DNA of 64,000 nucleotides from Acholeplasma laidlawii (lineage in GTDB: Bacteria; Bacillota_I; Bacilli_A; Acholeplasmatales; Acholeplasmataceae), in contig NZ_JADNRS010000029.1 of assembly GCF_015709225.1 (NCBI RefSeq), positions 1-64,000 on the forward strand, in the 5' to 3' direction. Below, in pieces: positions 47,756 through 55,996 of this stretch. Numbering within the stretch: position 1 is the stretch's first letter; each line of letters starts with the position of its first letter. A program made the translations under genes and the position numbers. Under the pieces are notes generated by a model. It saw nothing but the letters and a program-made list of their open reading frames with translations. It did no database searches and was not told the DNA's origin.

Positions 47756-50700
47756 TTAAGCACCTTGTAATACGTTGAAGAAATCACCGTATGAAGCTGC
47801 GTATGATGCGTTGTATGCACGATCATAGATTGTTGAACCATTACCATTGATACCATCAAAGTATGCATAACCGAAGAATTGGTTGAAGTTAGCATCTCTT
47901 AATACTTGTAATCTTGCATTTAAGTCTGCATTAGTTAATACGATATCGCCTTCAAAGATGTATTGGAAAGCAATTTCTAATTGAGCAAATGAAGAAGTAT
48001 ACTTAGTATTTGAGAAGATTGGTCCGAAATACTTAGATATTGTTGTTTGTAATGAAGTTGGTAATGTTGTAATACCAGTTTCTTCTTTAGCTTCTTCAAT
48101 ATAGATATATAATTGTTCCCAAGTGATTTCGTTACCATCGTTGTTGTAACCAACAACTTTTGTACCTGATACGTAAGGATTTTCTAATTTTGAAGTGTAA
48201 TCTAATTTTTTAGATTCTGCAACTGCTTCTAACAATGCTGATTGTTGGTGTACAAATGATTTAGCAATAACTAAATGCCATCCAAAAGCTGTACGGACTG
48301 CTGCATTACCATCTGATTCTATCTTAGTATCTGAATCAATGTTAGATGGAGCATACATTGGAAGAAGTGCATTTGCACGGTTAACTTTTTCTTCTTGTGT
48401 AGGCTCAACACCATTATCAAGTGCATTTACTTGATCTTTAATGTATTGTGCCATGTTGATTGCATAAGCGTAGAAGTCTGCATCTAAACCGTTTTGTGAA
48501 CCTGGGAAGTTAGTCTCATTTGAGATAGTTCCTAAGTCTTGGTAAACAAGTTTGATACCAGCTTTTCTAAATGGAACCCAAACGTCTTCACGGTTGAATG
48601 AGTTGATGTATTCATCAATTTCTTCTTGCGTAGCATCTGGACCTGGGTATTCAACAGTGGTTAATGTATAACGTGTTGAATTGTTGTATGATTGAACAAC
48701 GTTTTGTAAACCTTGTGTAATAGATGGTGCTAATTTAGCACGTTTGTTTACTTGAACAATTAATTGTTGGATTAATAATTCTAATTCATCACGTTTAGCT
48801 TGATCTAATTCATTTGGATTGTCTGGTTGTCCATCACGGTCTAAGTCGATTTGGAATAATAAGTGTGAAGCATCAATTGCAACGTCATTAGCTTGTAATG
48901 TATTTGCAAGTGTTGCTAACTTAGTATAAATATTGTTGTCAACTGTATCGTGATCAAAGTGAACTGTTAAGTCTTCTTGGAATAACTTTCTTAACTCTTG
49001 TTGTACATAGATTTTATCTAATGCATCTTCAGTAGCACTTCTACCATCTTGTGCCCAAGCACCAAAACCTAGAAGTAAGAAGCTTTCAATACCCATAGTT
49101 GCTGGGAAACCAGCTGATTCGTATTGGTTTGCTAAGAATGGATTTACATATTGAGTTTCAAATTGTTTTCTGAAGTCTTTCATATCATCAGCTGTAATTT
49201 CATCTTCATAAGCATCTCTTAATTTTTCAATGAAAATAATGTCTAATGCTGTTGATAGACCTAATGTTTCTTCTACATAAGCGAAGAAGTCATTTACAGT
49301 TAATACTGTACCGTTTACATCTAATAATGTGTTGTTATCTTTATAACCTTTTGAACCTTTATATTCATTTTGATTAGCGTATAATTCACGAATAATTGGA
49401 TCGTAGATGTTGATTTTAACATCTTCGTATTTTTCAGTTACTTTAGAAGTTACGTAAGTAGTAGTTAATCTTTGTTCAATTAATTTAGCATATGCTTCGT
49501 TTTTGTAAGCTTGAGCTTGTTCATTATCTAAGAATTTAACGTCTTCAGCATCTGTTTCATCTAAGATATCTTTATCTTCATCACGGTTGTCATCTAATAA
49601 GAATAATAGATATTGACCACCAGCTATTGATTGTACTTGACGTGAGTATGGTTTAGCGTAAGGTACATCATCTGCATCACGGCCATTACCACCATCATAT
49701 AATACGTTTGAATCCATGTTGTACACTGTATTTCTTAAATCTGCTGCTGAAGCAAATCTTGGGTCAGTATATTCCATTGTGAATTCAGCGATTAAGTCAT
49801 TCATTGAAATAGTGTTTGATGCTAAGTCAGTTGCATAAGTTGTATTATATAATTCGTCATGGATTTCTAAGAATACTTGTAATACTTGGTTATTACCTTG
49901 AGCATCATCTAATAATAAAGCTGCATCAGTAGTAGAATTGATTACATATTTGCTGTAGTATGTAGCAAAATCAGTATTTCTGTAGTCAACAGTCTTTAAG
50001 TTATCTGGATCTTGTTTAAGATCATTTACTAAGATGTCTAATGCTTTTTTATGATAACCATCTGCACTCCATTCAGGGTGAGATTCACCATCTTGTAAAA
50101 TATCAATTAAATTTTGTTCAGCGATGTTTGGAATTCTATACCATTCACCGCGTGAGTTTGATTTAATAGAGTGTTTACGTAAAGCTGTTTCATACTCTAA
50201 TACAGATTCGAATTTAACAATAACTACTGAAGTGTCATAACGACCAGCAATATTGTTCTTGTAGTAAGTAACTGCATGTGCTTCGGAAATGTAAGCTGCT
50301 GAGTCTTCATCGTTGATATCGCCTGTTTCAGCGCCGACTGTATCCCCTAATAAGCCATTTGCATAAACTTTCTTTTGAACTGGTAACTTGTATTGATCAA
50401 TTAAAGCATCAATTATCCCTTGGTAAGCTGGATAAGCTGCTTTGTTTACATAACCAAAAACAAATGGAGCATCTTTATCAAAGTCAACTGCTTGACCTCT
50501 CGCGATCACATCTGCTACAACATCATCTAAGAAGTTGATTAAATCGTTTTTATCAACACCCGGATTAGTAATAATAAATGAGTCCACAAATGATAAGATT
50601 CTTTGTGCAAGCATACTATCTGGAAGATCATTTAGTTGCTCTGGTGTGATTGCTGCAGATGAGAAGAGTGCTGTATTGATTTCTTGTTCAAATGCTTTAA

Positions 50701-50980
50701 CCTCGAAAACTGATAGATTTGCTTTGTCAATTTCTACATCAGCAAAAACTACCTCATCAATATAAGTGTTTAATCTATTAATTGAAGATGTTCTTAATTG
50801 ATCGTATAATTGTTTTTCTGTTACAGTGTTACCGCCTATTGTTACGTAGGCATTATCTCCCAATGAACCATATGGAACCTTATTTGTTGGTCCACATGCC
50901 ACCAAGATGAGCGCAGAAACTGCTACCATTAAAAAAATAGCGATTTTCCTAGCTGAGAATATTGTTTTTAATTTATTCAT
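47756..50980 (-). CDS. Very large PrsA/SurA-like foldase lipoprotein
   Basis: 1074 residues with signal MNKLKTIFSARKIAIFLMVAV and lipobox LVAC (about residue 29). A SurA/PrsA-like N-terminal part ('AYVTIGGNTVTEKQLYDQLR') recurs near residue 560 ('TLLDVNGTVLTVNDFFAYVEE'). Scattered parvulin pieces ('DASHLLFQIDLDRDG' and 'TAFGWHLVIAKSF') are separated by long inserts, about 200 residues apart where a parvulin needs about 80. The prolyl-isomerase activity is therefore doubtful; a chaperone for exported proteins is more likely. It is three times the usual PrsA length. AAGGAG precedes ATG 50980. Confidence 0.7.
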   Translation of the reverse strand: MNKLKTIFSARKIAIFLMVAVSALILVACGPTNKVPYGSLGDNAYVTIGGNTVTEKQLYDQLRTSSINRLNTYIDEVVFADVEIDKANLSVFEVKAFEQEINTALFSSAAITPEQLNDLPDSMLAQRILSFVDSFIITNPGVDKNDLINFLDDVVADVIARGQAVDFDKDAPFVFGYVNKAAYPAYQGIIDALIDQYKLPVQKKVYANGLLGDTVGAETGDINDEDSAAYISEAHAVTYYKNNIAGRYDTSVVIVKFESVLEYETALRKHSIKSNSRGEWYRIPNIAEQNLIDILQDGESHPEWSADGYHKKALDILVNDLKQDPDNLKTVDYRNTDFATYYSKYVINSTTDAALLLDDAQGNNQVLQVFLEIHDELYNTTYATDLASNTISMNDLIAEFTMEYTDPRFASAADLRNTVYNMDSNVLYDGGNGRDADDVPYAKPYSRQVQSIAGGQYLLFLLDDNRDEDKDILDETDAEDVKFLDNEQAQAYKNEAYAKLIEQRLTTTYVTSKVTEKYEDVKINIYDPIIRELYANQNEYKGSKGYKDNNTLLDVNGTVLTVNDFFAYVEETLGLSTALDIIFIEKLRDAYEDEITADDMKDFRKQFETQYVNPFLANQYESAGFPATMGIESFLLLGFGAWAQDGRSATEDALDKIYVQQELRKLFQEDLTVHFDHDTVDNNIYTKLATLANTLQANDVAIDASHLLFQIDLDRDGQPDNPNELDQAKRDELELLIQQLIVQVNKRAKLAPSITQGLQNVVQSYNNSTRYTLTTVEYPGPDATQEEIDEYINSFNREDVWVPFRKAGIKLVYQDLGTISNETNFPGSQNGLDADFYAYAINMAQYIKDQVNALDNGVEPTQEEKVNRANALLPMYAPSNIDSDTKIESDGNAAVRTAFGWHLVIAKSFVHQQSALLEAVAESKKLDYTSKLENPYVSGTKVVGYNNDGNEITWEQLYIYIEEAKEETGITTLPTSLQTTISKYFGPIFSNTKYTSSFAQLEIAFQYIFEGDIVLTNADLNARLQVLRDANFNQFFGYAYFDGINGNGSTIYDRAYNASYAASYGDFFNVLQGA

Positions 50981-51027
50981 AAATGCGATTCACTCCTTAA
51001 TTGTGTTGAAAAAATTACAGCACATAT

Positions 51028-51056
51028 AATATAGCATTTTTTAGCAGTTATTGCAA
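51028..51056 (-). promoter_or_regulatory. Promoter of the foldase-like lipoprotein gene
   Basis: On the minus strand TTGCAA (51051-51056), 17-base spacer, TATATT (51028-51033). Confidence 0.7.
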
Positions 51057-51101
51057 CCACTTTTTACCTGTTTTAACTTTTATATCGTGCTAAAAAATGC
51101 T
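51033..51101. repeat. Pair of 14-bp inverted repeats in a divergent promoter region
   Basis: AGCATTTTTTAGCA (51033-51046) and its exact reverse complement TGCTAAAAAATGCT (51088-51101) lie 41 bases apart between two divergent genes, one in each promoter. This could be a shared operator. Confidence 0.55.
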
Positions 51102-51136
51102 CAAAACTATGCTACAATAGTTATAGGTGAAAAATT

Positions 51137-51907
51137 ATGGAAGTATTTGTATTAGCCTCGGGCTCTAAAGGAAATATAACATATGTTAAAAACGAGGTTG
51201 TATCGTTCTTTATTGATGTAGGTATTAGTTATAAAAAGATAGTTCAAAAAATGAAAGCATACGGTGAAGATGTAAGCGCTGTACACACACTCTTTTTAAC
51301 GCATGAACACTCAGATCACATATTTGGGTTACTCAGTATGCTTAAAGCTGGTCATTTAAAAGAGGTATATTTAACTCAAGGAACACTAGACTCTTTAAGT
51401 AGTGAAGTGAGAAATTTACTACCTAAAATAGTGATTATAAGAGCTGATGAATCCTTCGAATTTAGACAGTTTAAAGTACTGCCAATTTTACTATCTCATG
51501 ATGCAAAAGAACCGGTTGGTTTTAGGTTTGATTGGAGAGAAAAAAGCTTTGTTTGCTTAACCGATACAGGGTATGTAGATCAGTCATATCATGAGGTCTT
51601 AAAAGATGCAGATCTTTATCTTTTAGAGTCTAATTTCGACCCTAAAAAACTACTTGGGTCAAGAAGACCTTTCGCATTAAAACAACGCATTTTAGGCGTC
51701 CAAGGACACCTATCTAATGAAGAGGCTGCAGTCTTAATGAATAAACTCATTAAAAATAAGAAGTCCAAATGGGTTGTGGCACATATTAGTGAAGAATGTA
51801 ATGATGCCTTTGATATTGAAAAAGCAATTGTAGATCACATAGAAGACTTATTAAAGATTGATGTGATCTATGCATCTCAAGAATCATTACCGGGTATTAA
51901 ACTATGA
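51137..51907 (+). CDS. walJ: YycJ/WalJ metallo-beta-lactamase-fold hydrolase
   Basis: 256 residues. 'LFLTHEHSDHIFGLLSM' carries the HxHxDH metal site, 'LSHDAKEPVGFRF' and 'CLTDTGYVD' supply further ligands, and 'LESNFDPKKLLGS...GHLSNEEAA' completes the MBL nuclease-like fold. In Bacillus yycJ lies between the walRK cluster and rlmH; here only rlmH follows, overlapping by 4 bases, and no walRK is present. Likely -10 is TACAAT 51113-51118. Substrate unproven, probably DNA or RNA. Confidence 0.9.
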   Translation: MEVFVLASGSKGNITYVKNEVVSFFIDVGISYKKIVQKMKAYGEDVSAVHTLFLTHEHSDHIFGLLSMLKAGHLKEVYLTQGTLDSLSSEVRNLLPKIVIIRADESFEFRQFKVLPILLSHDAKEPVGFRFDWREKSFVCLTDTGYVDQSYHEVLKDADLYLLESNFDPKKLLGSRRPFALKQRILGVQGHLSNEEAAVLMNKLIKNKKSKWVVAHISEECNDAFDIEKAIVDHIEDLLKIDVIYASQESLPGIKL

Positions 51908-52347
51908 AAGTAAAAATCATTAGTGTTGGTAAAGTTAAAGATAAGGGTTTAAATGAATTAATCAATTACTACGCAAAACAAATAAAAACCATTGAAATGA
52001 TCGAGATAACAGATGAAGCAAGTATTACTGGTATGGAAAAAGAAGGACAAAAAATATTATCTAAAATTGCTAAAGATAGTTATGTGATATCACTAGCAAT
52101 TGAAGGAAAGATGTTAGATAGTGTTGGGTTTGCTGAAACCATCGACCATGTAACAACGAACTTTGGTCCCTCAATTACTTTCATCATAGGTGGTTCATTC
52201 GGTTTAAGTAATAACGTTAAGGAAAACTCGAATCTGCTATTATCTTTTTCGAAAATGACTTTCCCACACCAGTTAATGAAACTATTTTTAGTAGAACAAA
52301 TTTTTAGAGCACAAGCTATTTTAAACAATCACCCGTATCATAAATAA
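51904..52347 (+). CDS. rlmH: 23S rRNA (pseudouridine1915-N3)-methyltransferase RlmH
   Basis: 147 residues (Bacillus 159). 'ITFIIGGSFGLS' is the SPOUT SAM-binding knot and 'FSKMTFPHQLMKLFLVEQIFRAQAILNNHPYHK' the conserved C-terminus ending in YHK. It methylates pseudouridine 1915 in helix 69. It overlaps walJ (ATGA). Its stop lies in the loop of a terminator. Confidence 0.95.
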   Translation: MKVKIISVGKVKDKGLNELINYYAKQIKTIEMIEITDEASITGMEKEGQKILSKIAKDSYVISLAIEGKMLDSVGFAETIDHVTTNFGPSITFIIGGSFGLSNNVKENSNLLLSFSKMTFPHQLMKLFLVEQIFRAQAILNNHPYHK

Positions 52348-52364
52348 AGGTGATTGTTTTTATT
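52323..52364 (+). terminator. Terminator of walJ-rlmH
   Basis: AAACAATCACC (52323-52333) / GGTGATTGTTT (52349-52359); the rlmH stop codon lies in the loop. Confidence 0.75.
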
Positions 52365-52502
52365 TGGTCAGATTTAAATGATTAACCAAGACTTTTAGTT
52401 TGATTGCTGGTAAAATTAACATAGGTATAAAATAAAAACTATATAGGAAAGGATATATATTATAAATAAAATCAGTTCATTTATAATATTGAGAAGATAA
52501 GT

Positions 52503-53039
52503 ATGAGTAAACAAATTAAAATATCTAAGGAACAACGTAAAAAAGGTTTCTTAAGTGGGTTTAAGAATTTTATCATGCGTGGAAACGTTATTGATATGGC
52601 AGTGGGTGTGATTGTAGGTGGGGCATTTGGTAAAATAGTTACAAGTCTTGTCAATGACATCATATTACCGCCAATTGGTGTTTTATTAGGTGGGGTTGAG
52701 TTTAGAGACTTACAAGCACTGATTCATCAAAAACCAGTTTTAGATGATAACGGTGCACAAGTTGTAATTGATGGTATTGCACAGTTTAATAATGTGTATA
52801 TTCGTTATGGCAACTTAATTCAAATCATTTTAGAATTCTTAATTATTGCGTTTTCTATTTATATAATCTTATATATCTTTATAAAACGTAAAGAACAAGA
52901 ACAGAAATTTATTGCTGAAGAAAAAGCAAGACTAGAAAAACTAGAAGCCGAAAAAAATCCTCCAAAACCAGCACCAAAACCAGAAGATATTCAATTGTTA
53001 ATTGAAATTAGGGATTTATTAAAGAAAAATGAAAAGTAA
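52503..53039 (+). CDS. mscL: Large-conductance mechanosensitive channel MscL
   Basis: 178 residues. 'KNFIMRGNVIDMAVGVIVGGAFGKIVTSLVNDIILPPIGVLLGG' is the first helix (pore), 'IRYGNLIQIILEFLIIAFSIYIILYIFI' the second, and a charged cytoplasmic helix with a Pro/Lys linker ('NPPKPAPKPEDIQLLIEIRDLLKK') closes it. It releases solutes at osmotic downshock, vital in a cell without a wall, and may work with the GdpP c-di-AMP system. degV overlaps by 11 bases. Confidence 0.95.
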   Translation: MSKQIKISKEQRKKGFLSGFKNFIMRGNVIDMAVGVIVGGAFGKIVTSLVNDIILPPIGVLLGGVEFRDLQALIHQKPVLDDNGAQVVIDGIAQFNNVYIRYGNLIQIILEFLIIAFSIYIILYIFIKRKEQEQKFIAEEKARLEKLEAEKNPPKPAPKPEDIQLLIEIRDLLKKNEK

Positions 53040-53880
53040 ATTCAAGGTAATCGTCTGCTCTAACTCTGCAATAGATTATTTAGAGTACGATAAGCAAATT
53101 GATATATTTAGAAGTATGATTCACTTTGGAGATGAATCATTTAATGATTTTATTGATTTAGATGCTAAAACATTTTATGATCGCATTAAAAAAGAACCTG
53201 ATAATTTACCTAAAACAAGTTATGTAGCTCCAGGCTATATGCTAAATACATTTGAAAAACTTTATGAAGATGGGTTTACAGATGTACTAGTTATTGTTAT
53301 AGCCAAACCACTTTCAGGACTTCATGATGCCATTGTTCAACTGTCAAAGGAAACAAAAATCAAGGTTCACGTGTATGATTCAAAAACACTAGCATACCCT
53401 GAAAGTTATATGGCAATGACTGCACAAAAGATGTTTAACTTAGGCGCTAACCTTAAAGAGGTTTTAGGTGTCTTGGATTATATTAGAGACCATAATAAAA
53501 TGTATTTTGCAGTAGATACATTACTGTATTTAGTAAAAAACGGTAGGTTATCTAAGTTAAGTGGTACGCTAGGATCTATTTTAAAAATCAAGCCAGTATT
53601 AACACTTTCTAAAGAAGGTAAAGTCGAAACTTTAGAAAAAATTAGAACTTCTAAAAAGGCACTAGAGCGTATTGTTGAACTGTATTTAGAAGATACTAAA
53701 GATAAAGATGTTATCACCTTTATATCACATGCACATCATGATGAAGGTGTGAAGTTGATTTCTGATATGGTGCATCAAATCTATCCAAATAGAGAGATTG
53801 TTACTAGTTATTTAACTCCAGTTGTGGGTGCACATTGTGGTCCTAAAGCAATTTCTATTGGATATATTATTAAACAATAA
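53029..53880 (+). CDS. DegV-family fatty-acid-binding protein
   Basis: 283 residues. 'YLEYDKQIDIFRSMIHFGDESFND', 'TSYVAPGYMLNTFEKLYEDGFTDVLVIVIAKPLSG', 'VKNGRLSKLSGTLGSILKIKPVLTLSKEGKVETLEKIRT' and 'VVGAHCGPKAISIGYI' are DegV hallmarks. DegV/FakB proteins bind fatty acids and hand them to FakA for phosphorylation. Start 53029 lies within mscL. A strict FakB assignment needs FakA, which is not in this window. Confidence 0.92.
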   Translation: MKSKFKVIVCSNSAIDYLEYDKQIDIFRSMIHFGDESFNDFIDLDAKTFYDRIKKEPDNLPKTSYVAPGYMLNTFEKLYEDGFTDVLVIVIAKPLSGLHDAIVQLSKETKIKVHVYDSKTLAYPESYMAMTAQKMFNLGANLKEVLGVLDYIRDHNKMYFAVDTLLYLVKNGRLSKLSGTLGSILKIKPVLTLSKEGKVETLEKIRTSKKALERIVELYLEDTKDKDVITFISHAHHDEGVKLISDMVHQIYPNREIVTSYLTPVVGAHCGPKAISIGYIIKQ

Positions 53881-53891
53881 AAAAATTTTTG

Positions 53892-53920
53892 TTGTAAAGT
53901 TTTTGGAAGTATGATAATAT
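53892..53920 (+). promoter_or_regulatory. Promoter of the aromatic operon
   Basis: TTGTAA (53892-53897), 17-base spacer, TAATAT (53915-53920); 30 bases before the leader peptide. Confidence 0.65.
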
Positions 53921-53949
53921 ACTATCAACATAAGAAAGTTGGTCACATT

Positions 53950-53991
53950 ATGTTTATAAATCAAGCTTATTACTACTTTTATCAAATGTAA
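53950..53991 (+). CDS. Tyr/Phe-rich leader peptide of the aromatic operon
   Basis: 13 residues, M-F-I-N-Q-A-Y-Y-Y-F-Y-Q-M. Four of five consecutive codons are Tyr and one is Phe (53968-53982), as in tyr/phe attenuator leaders. The start region GGTCACATT (53941-53949) is complementary to 54044-54052. A weak AAGAAAG ribosome site lies at 53931-53937. The peptide precedes a terminator and the DAHP-synthase gene. It acts as a sensor of charged tRNA-Tyr/Phe rather than as a product. Confidence 0.8.
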   Translation: MFINQAYYYFYQM

Positions 53992-54077
53992 AAGGACTTG
54001 CAGCAAAGCGCATTCCTTTTTAAGTTATTAAAAGAAGTTAAGGAATGTGACCCCAGCATAAACAATTAATGATTATG

Positions 54078-54114
54078 ACTCCTTAAGGGCTACAAACCTT
54101 TAAGGAGTTTTTTG
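54078..54114 (+). terminator. Attenuator terminator before aroF
   Basis: ACTCCTTAAGGG (54078-54089) / CCTTTAAGGAGT (54097-54108), a 12-bp stem with one G-T pair and a T run of 6; 30 bases before aroF. Confidence 0.85.
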
Positions 54115-54143
54115 TTTCAAAAAATAGAAAGAGAGATAAAAAG

Positions 54144-55166
54144 ATGATTGTTCAAATGAAAAAAGGTGCAACTAAACAAGAAGTTAATCACTTGCAAAAA
54201 TATTTAATCAATAAAGGTTTTGGTATTAAAGATGCTTCAAGTGATGAAGTGACACTATTTGGTGTTTTAGGAGATGTGAAATCTTTAGATGCTGCACAAT
54301 TACGTGTATTTTCAGGTGTTGAGAATGTGACAAGAATTTCTAGTCCATTTAAGTTGGCTTCTAAAGCATTTAAAAAAGAACCAACCATTATCACCTTAAA
54401 AAATGGCGTTGTTATTGGTGGTGATGATTTTGTTGTTATGAGTGGCCCATGTAGTGTGGAAAGTGAAGAACAATTAAGAATTATTGCTAAAGCAGTTAAA
54501 GAAAGTGGTTCTAATGTTTTAAGAGGTGGTGTATTTAAACCACGTACTTCACCATATGCTTTCCAAGGATTAGGTATTGAAGGATTAAAAATGATGCGTA
54601 GAGTTGCGGATGAATTTGGTATGGCTATTATTACTGAACTTATGGGTACAGAGCACCTAGATGAATTCGTAAAATATGTAGATATCATTCAGTTAGGTGC
54701 AAGAAATATGCAAAACTTTGACCTACTTAAAGCTGTTGGTAAAACCAATATTCCAGTGCTTCTAAAAAGAGGTTTAAGTGCGACGATTGAAGAGTGGCTC
54801 ATGAGTGCAGAATACATTATGGCATCCGGTAATGATCAAGTTATCTTGTGTGAAAGAGGCATTAGAACCTTTGAAAAATACACGAGAAATACACTGGATA
54901 TTTCTGCTGTATTAGCAGTTAGAGAATTATCACACCTACCTGTAATTGTAGATCCGTCACATGCTGCAGGTAAATGGGAAATGATTGAATCTTTATCACT
55001 CGCATCACTTGCTGTTGAAGCAGATGGAATTATTGTTGAAGTACACCATGATCCAGAAAATGCACTATCTGATGGTGCACAAAGTTTAAAACCACAAAAG
55101 TTTGAACATATGATGGAACGTCTTGAAAAAGCTTCTACTGTATTTTCAAAACAATTGAAACGATGA
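54144..55166 (+). CDS. aroF: 3-deoxy-7-phosphoheptulonate (DAHP) synthase, type I-beta
   Basis: 340 residues. The N-terminal ferredoxin-like/ACT regulatory domain (1 to about 75) senses Tyr or Phe in homologues of the Thermotoga type. The TIM barrel carries 'VVMSGPCSVES', 'LRGGVFKPRTSPYAFQGLG', 'PVLLKRGLSATIEEWLMSAEYI', 'CERGIRTFEKYTRNTLD' and 'PVIVDPSHAAG'. First step of the shikimate pathway, from erythrose-4-P and PEP. GAGAGATAA precedes ATG 54144. Its own attenuator controls it. Later genes overlap or nearly touch. Confidence 0.96.
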   Translation: MIVQMKKGATKQEVNHLQKYLINKGFGIKDASSDEVTLFGVLGDVKSLDAAQLRVFSGVENVTRISSPFKLASKAFKKEPTIITLKNGVVIGGDDFVVMSGPCSVESEEQLRIIAKAVKESGSNVLRGGVFKPRTSPYAFQGLGIEGLKMMRRVADEFGMAIITELMGTEHLDEFVKYVDIIQLGARNMQNFDLLKAVGKTNIPVLLKRGLSATIEEWLMSAEYIMASGNDQVILCERGIRTFEKYTRNTLDISAVLAVRELSHLPVIVDPSHAAGKWEMIESLSLASLAVEADGIIVEVHHDPENALSDGAQSLKPQKFEHMMERLEKASTVFSKQLKR

Positions 55167-55996
55167 AGATATTTATTGTTGGACTTGGTCTTATGGGAGC
55201 AAGTTACGCTCAAAAATTAACAAGTGTCGGACACGATGTTTTTGGTTTTGATAAAGATAATAACACCAACTTAAAAGCGCTTAATGAAGGTGTTATAAAG
55301 GGTTACGATTTAAAGGATATGAAGCATAGTGAACTTGTCATACTTGCTTTATATCCAAATCAGATATTTGAATTTATCAAAACAAATATATCTTATTTTG
55401 ATACACAACTTATAACGGATATCAGTGGTACTAAAACTAAACTTCTAGATGAGGTGTTAAAATTACTACCTAAATCGATCAACTATGTCTCCCATCACCC
55501 GATGGCTGGTAGAGAAAAGTCGGGTTATGATCATAAAGATATAACTATGTTTAAAAATGCTAATTTTTTAATTATCGACTCACACCATTCAAAACCACAT
55601 CACATTGAAACAATTAAAAAACTAGGATTAGATTTAGGTTTTAAAAGACAAATTGTTTTATCTGCTTATGAACACGATGAACTCATTGCACATACATCTC
55701 AGTTAACGCATTTAATTGCGGTATCGTTAATGCTTATGAATAAAAATGAACACACAAAAGATGCTACTGGGGATTCATTTAGAGATTTAACAAGAATTGC
55801 AAATATTAATGAAATCTTATGGACAGAACTCTTTTTAGATAATAAGGACGCACTTACCCAAAAGATAGATGAATTTGTAGATGTTTTAGGTCAGCTTAAA
55901 CATGATATATTGACTTCAAATGAAGTGGTATTGAAAGAAAAACTTAAAGAATCTAAGAAAAGGAGAATTAGTTTTGATGAGACAAACACTCGATAA
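55163..55996 (+). CDS. tyrA: Prephenate dehydrogenase
   Basis: 277 residues. 'KIFIVGLGLMGASYAQKLTSVGHDVFGFDKD' is the Rossmann NAD site, 'YVSHHPMAGREKSGYDH' the TyrA substrate motif with catalytic His, and 'AHTSQLTHLIAVSLM' and 'GDSFRDLTRIANINEILW' are conserved. It makes 4-hydroxyphenylpyruvate, the tyrosine precursor. It has no ACT domain, so feedback must act elsewhere (for example at DAHP synthase or the attenuator). It overlaps aroF by 4 bases. Confidence 0.94.
   Translation: MKIFIVGLGLMGASYAQKLTSVGHDVFGFDKDNNTNLKALNEGVIKGYDLKDMKHSELVILALYPNQIFEFIKTNISYFDTQLITDISGTKTKLLDEVLKLLPKSINYVSHHPMAGREKSGYDHKDITMFKNANFLIIDSHHSKPHHIETIKKLGLDLGFKRQIVLSAYEHDELIAHTSQLTHLIAVSLMLMNKNEHTKDATGDSFRDLTRIANINEILWTELFLDNKDALTQKIDEFVDVLGQLKHDILTSNEVVLKEKLKESKKRRISFDETNTR

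Larger units (their letters stand above)
53941..54114 (+). promoter_or_regulatory. Aromatic operon attenuator (leader, alternative stems, terminator)
   Basis: Segment C (54038-54052, TTAAGGAATGTGACC) can pair with A (GGTCACATT, 53941-53949, 9 bp), with B (CATTCCTT, 54011-54018, 8 bp), or through TTAAGGA (54038-54044) with TCCTTAA (54080-54086), which is the 5' arm of the terminator. Position of a ribosome on the Tyr codons thus can decide between termination and read-through. Exact folds were not computed. Confidence 0.7.
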
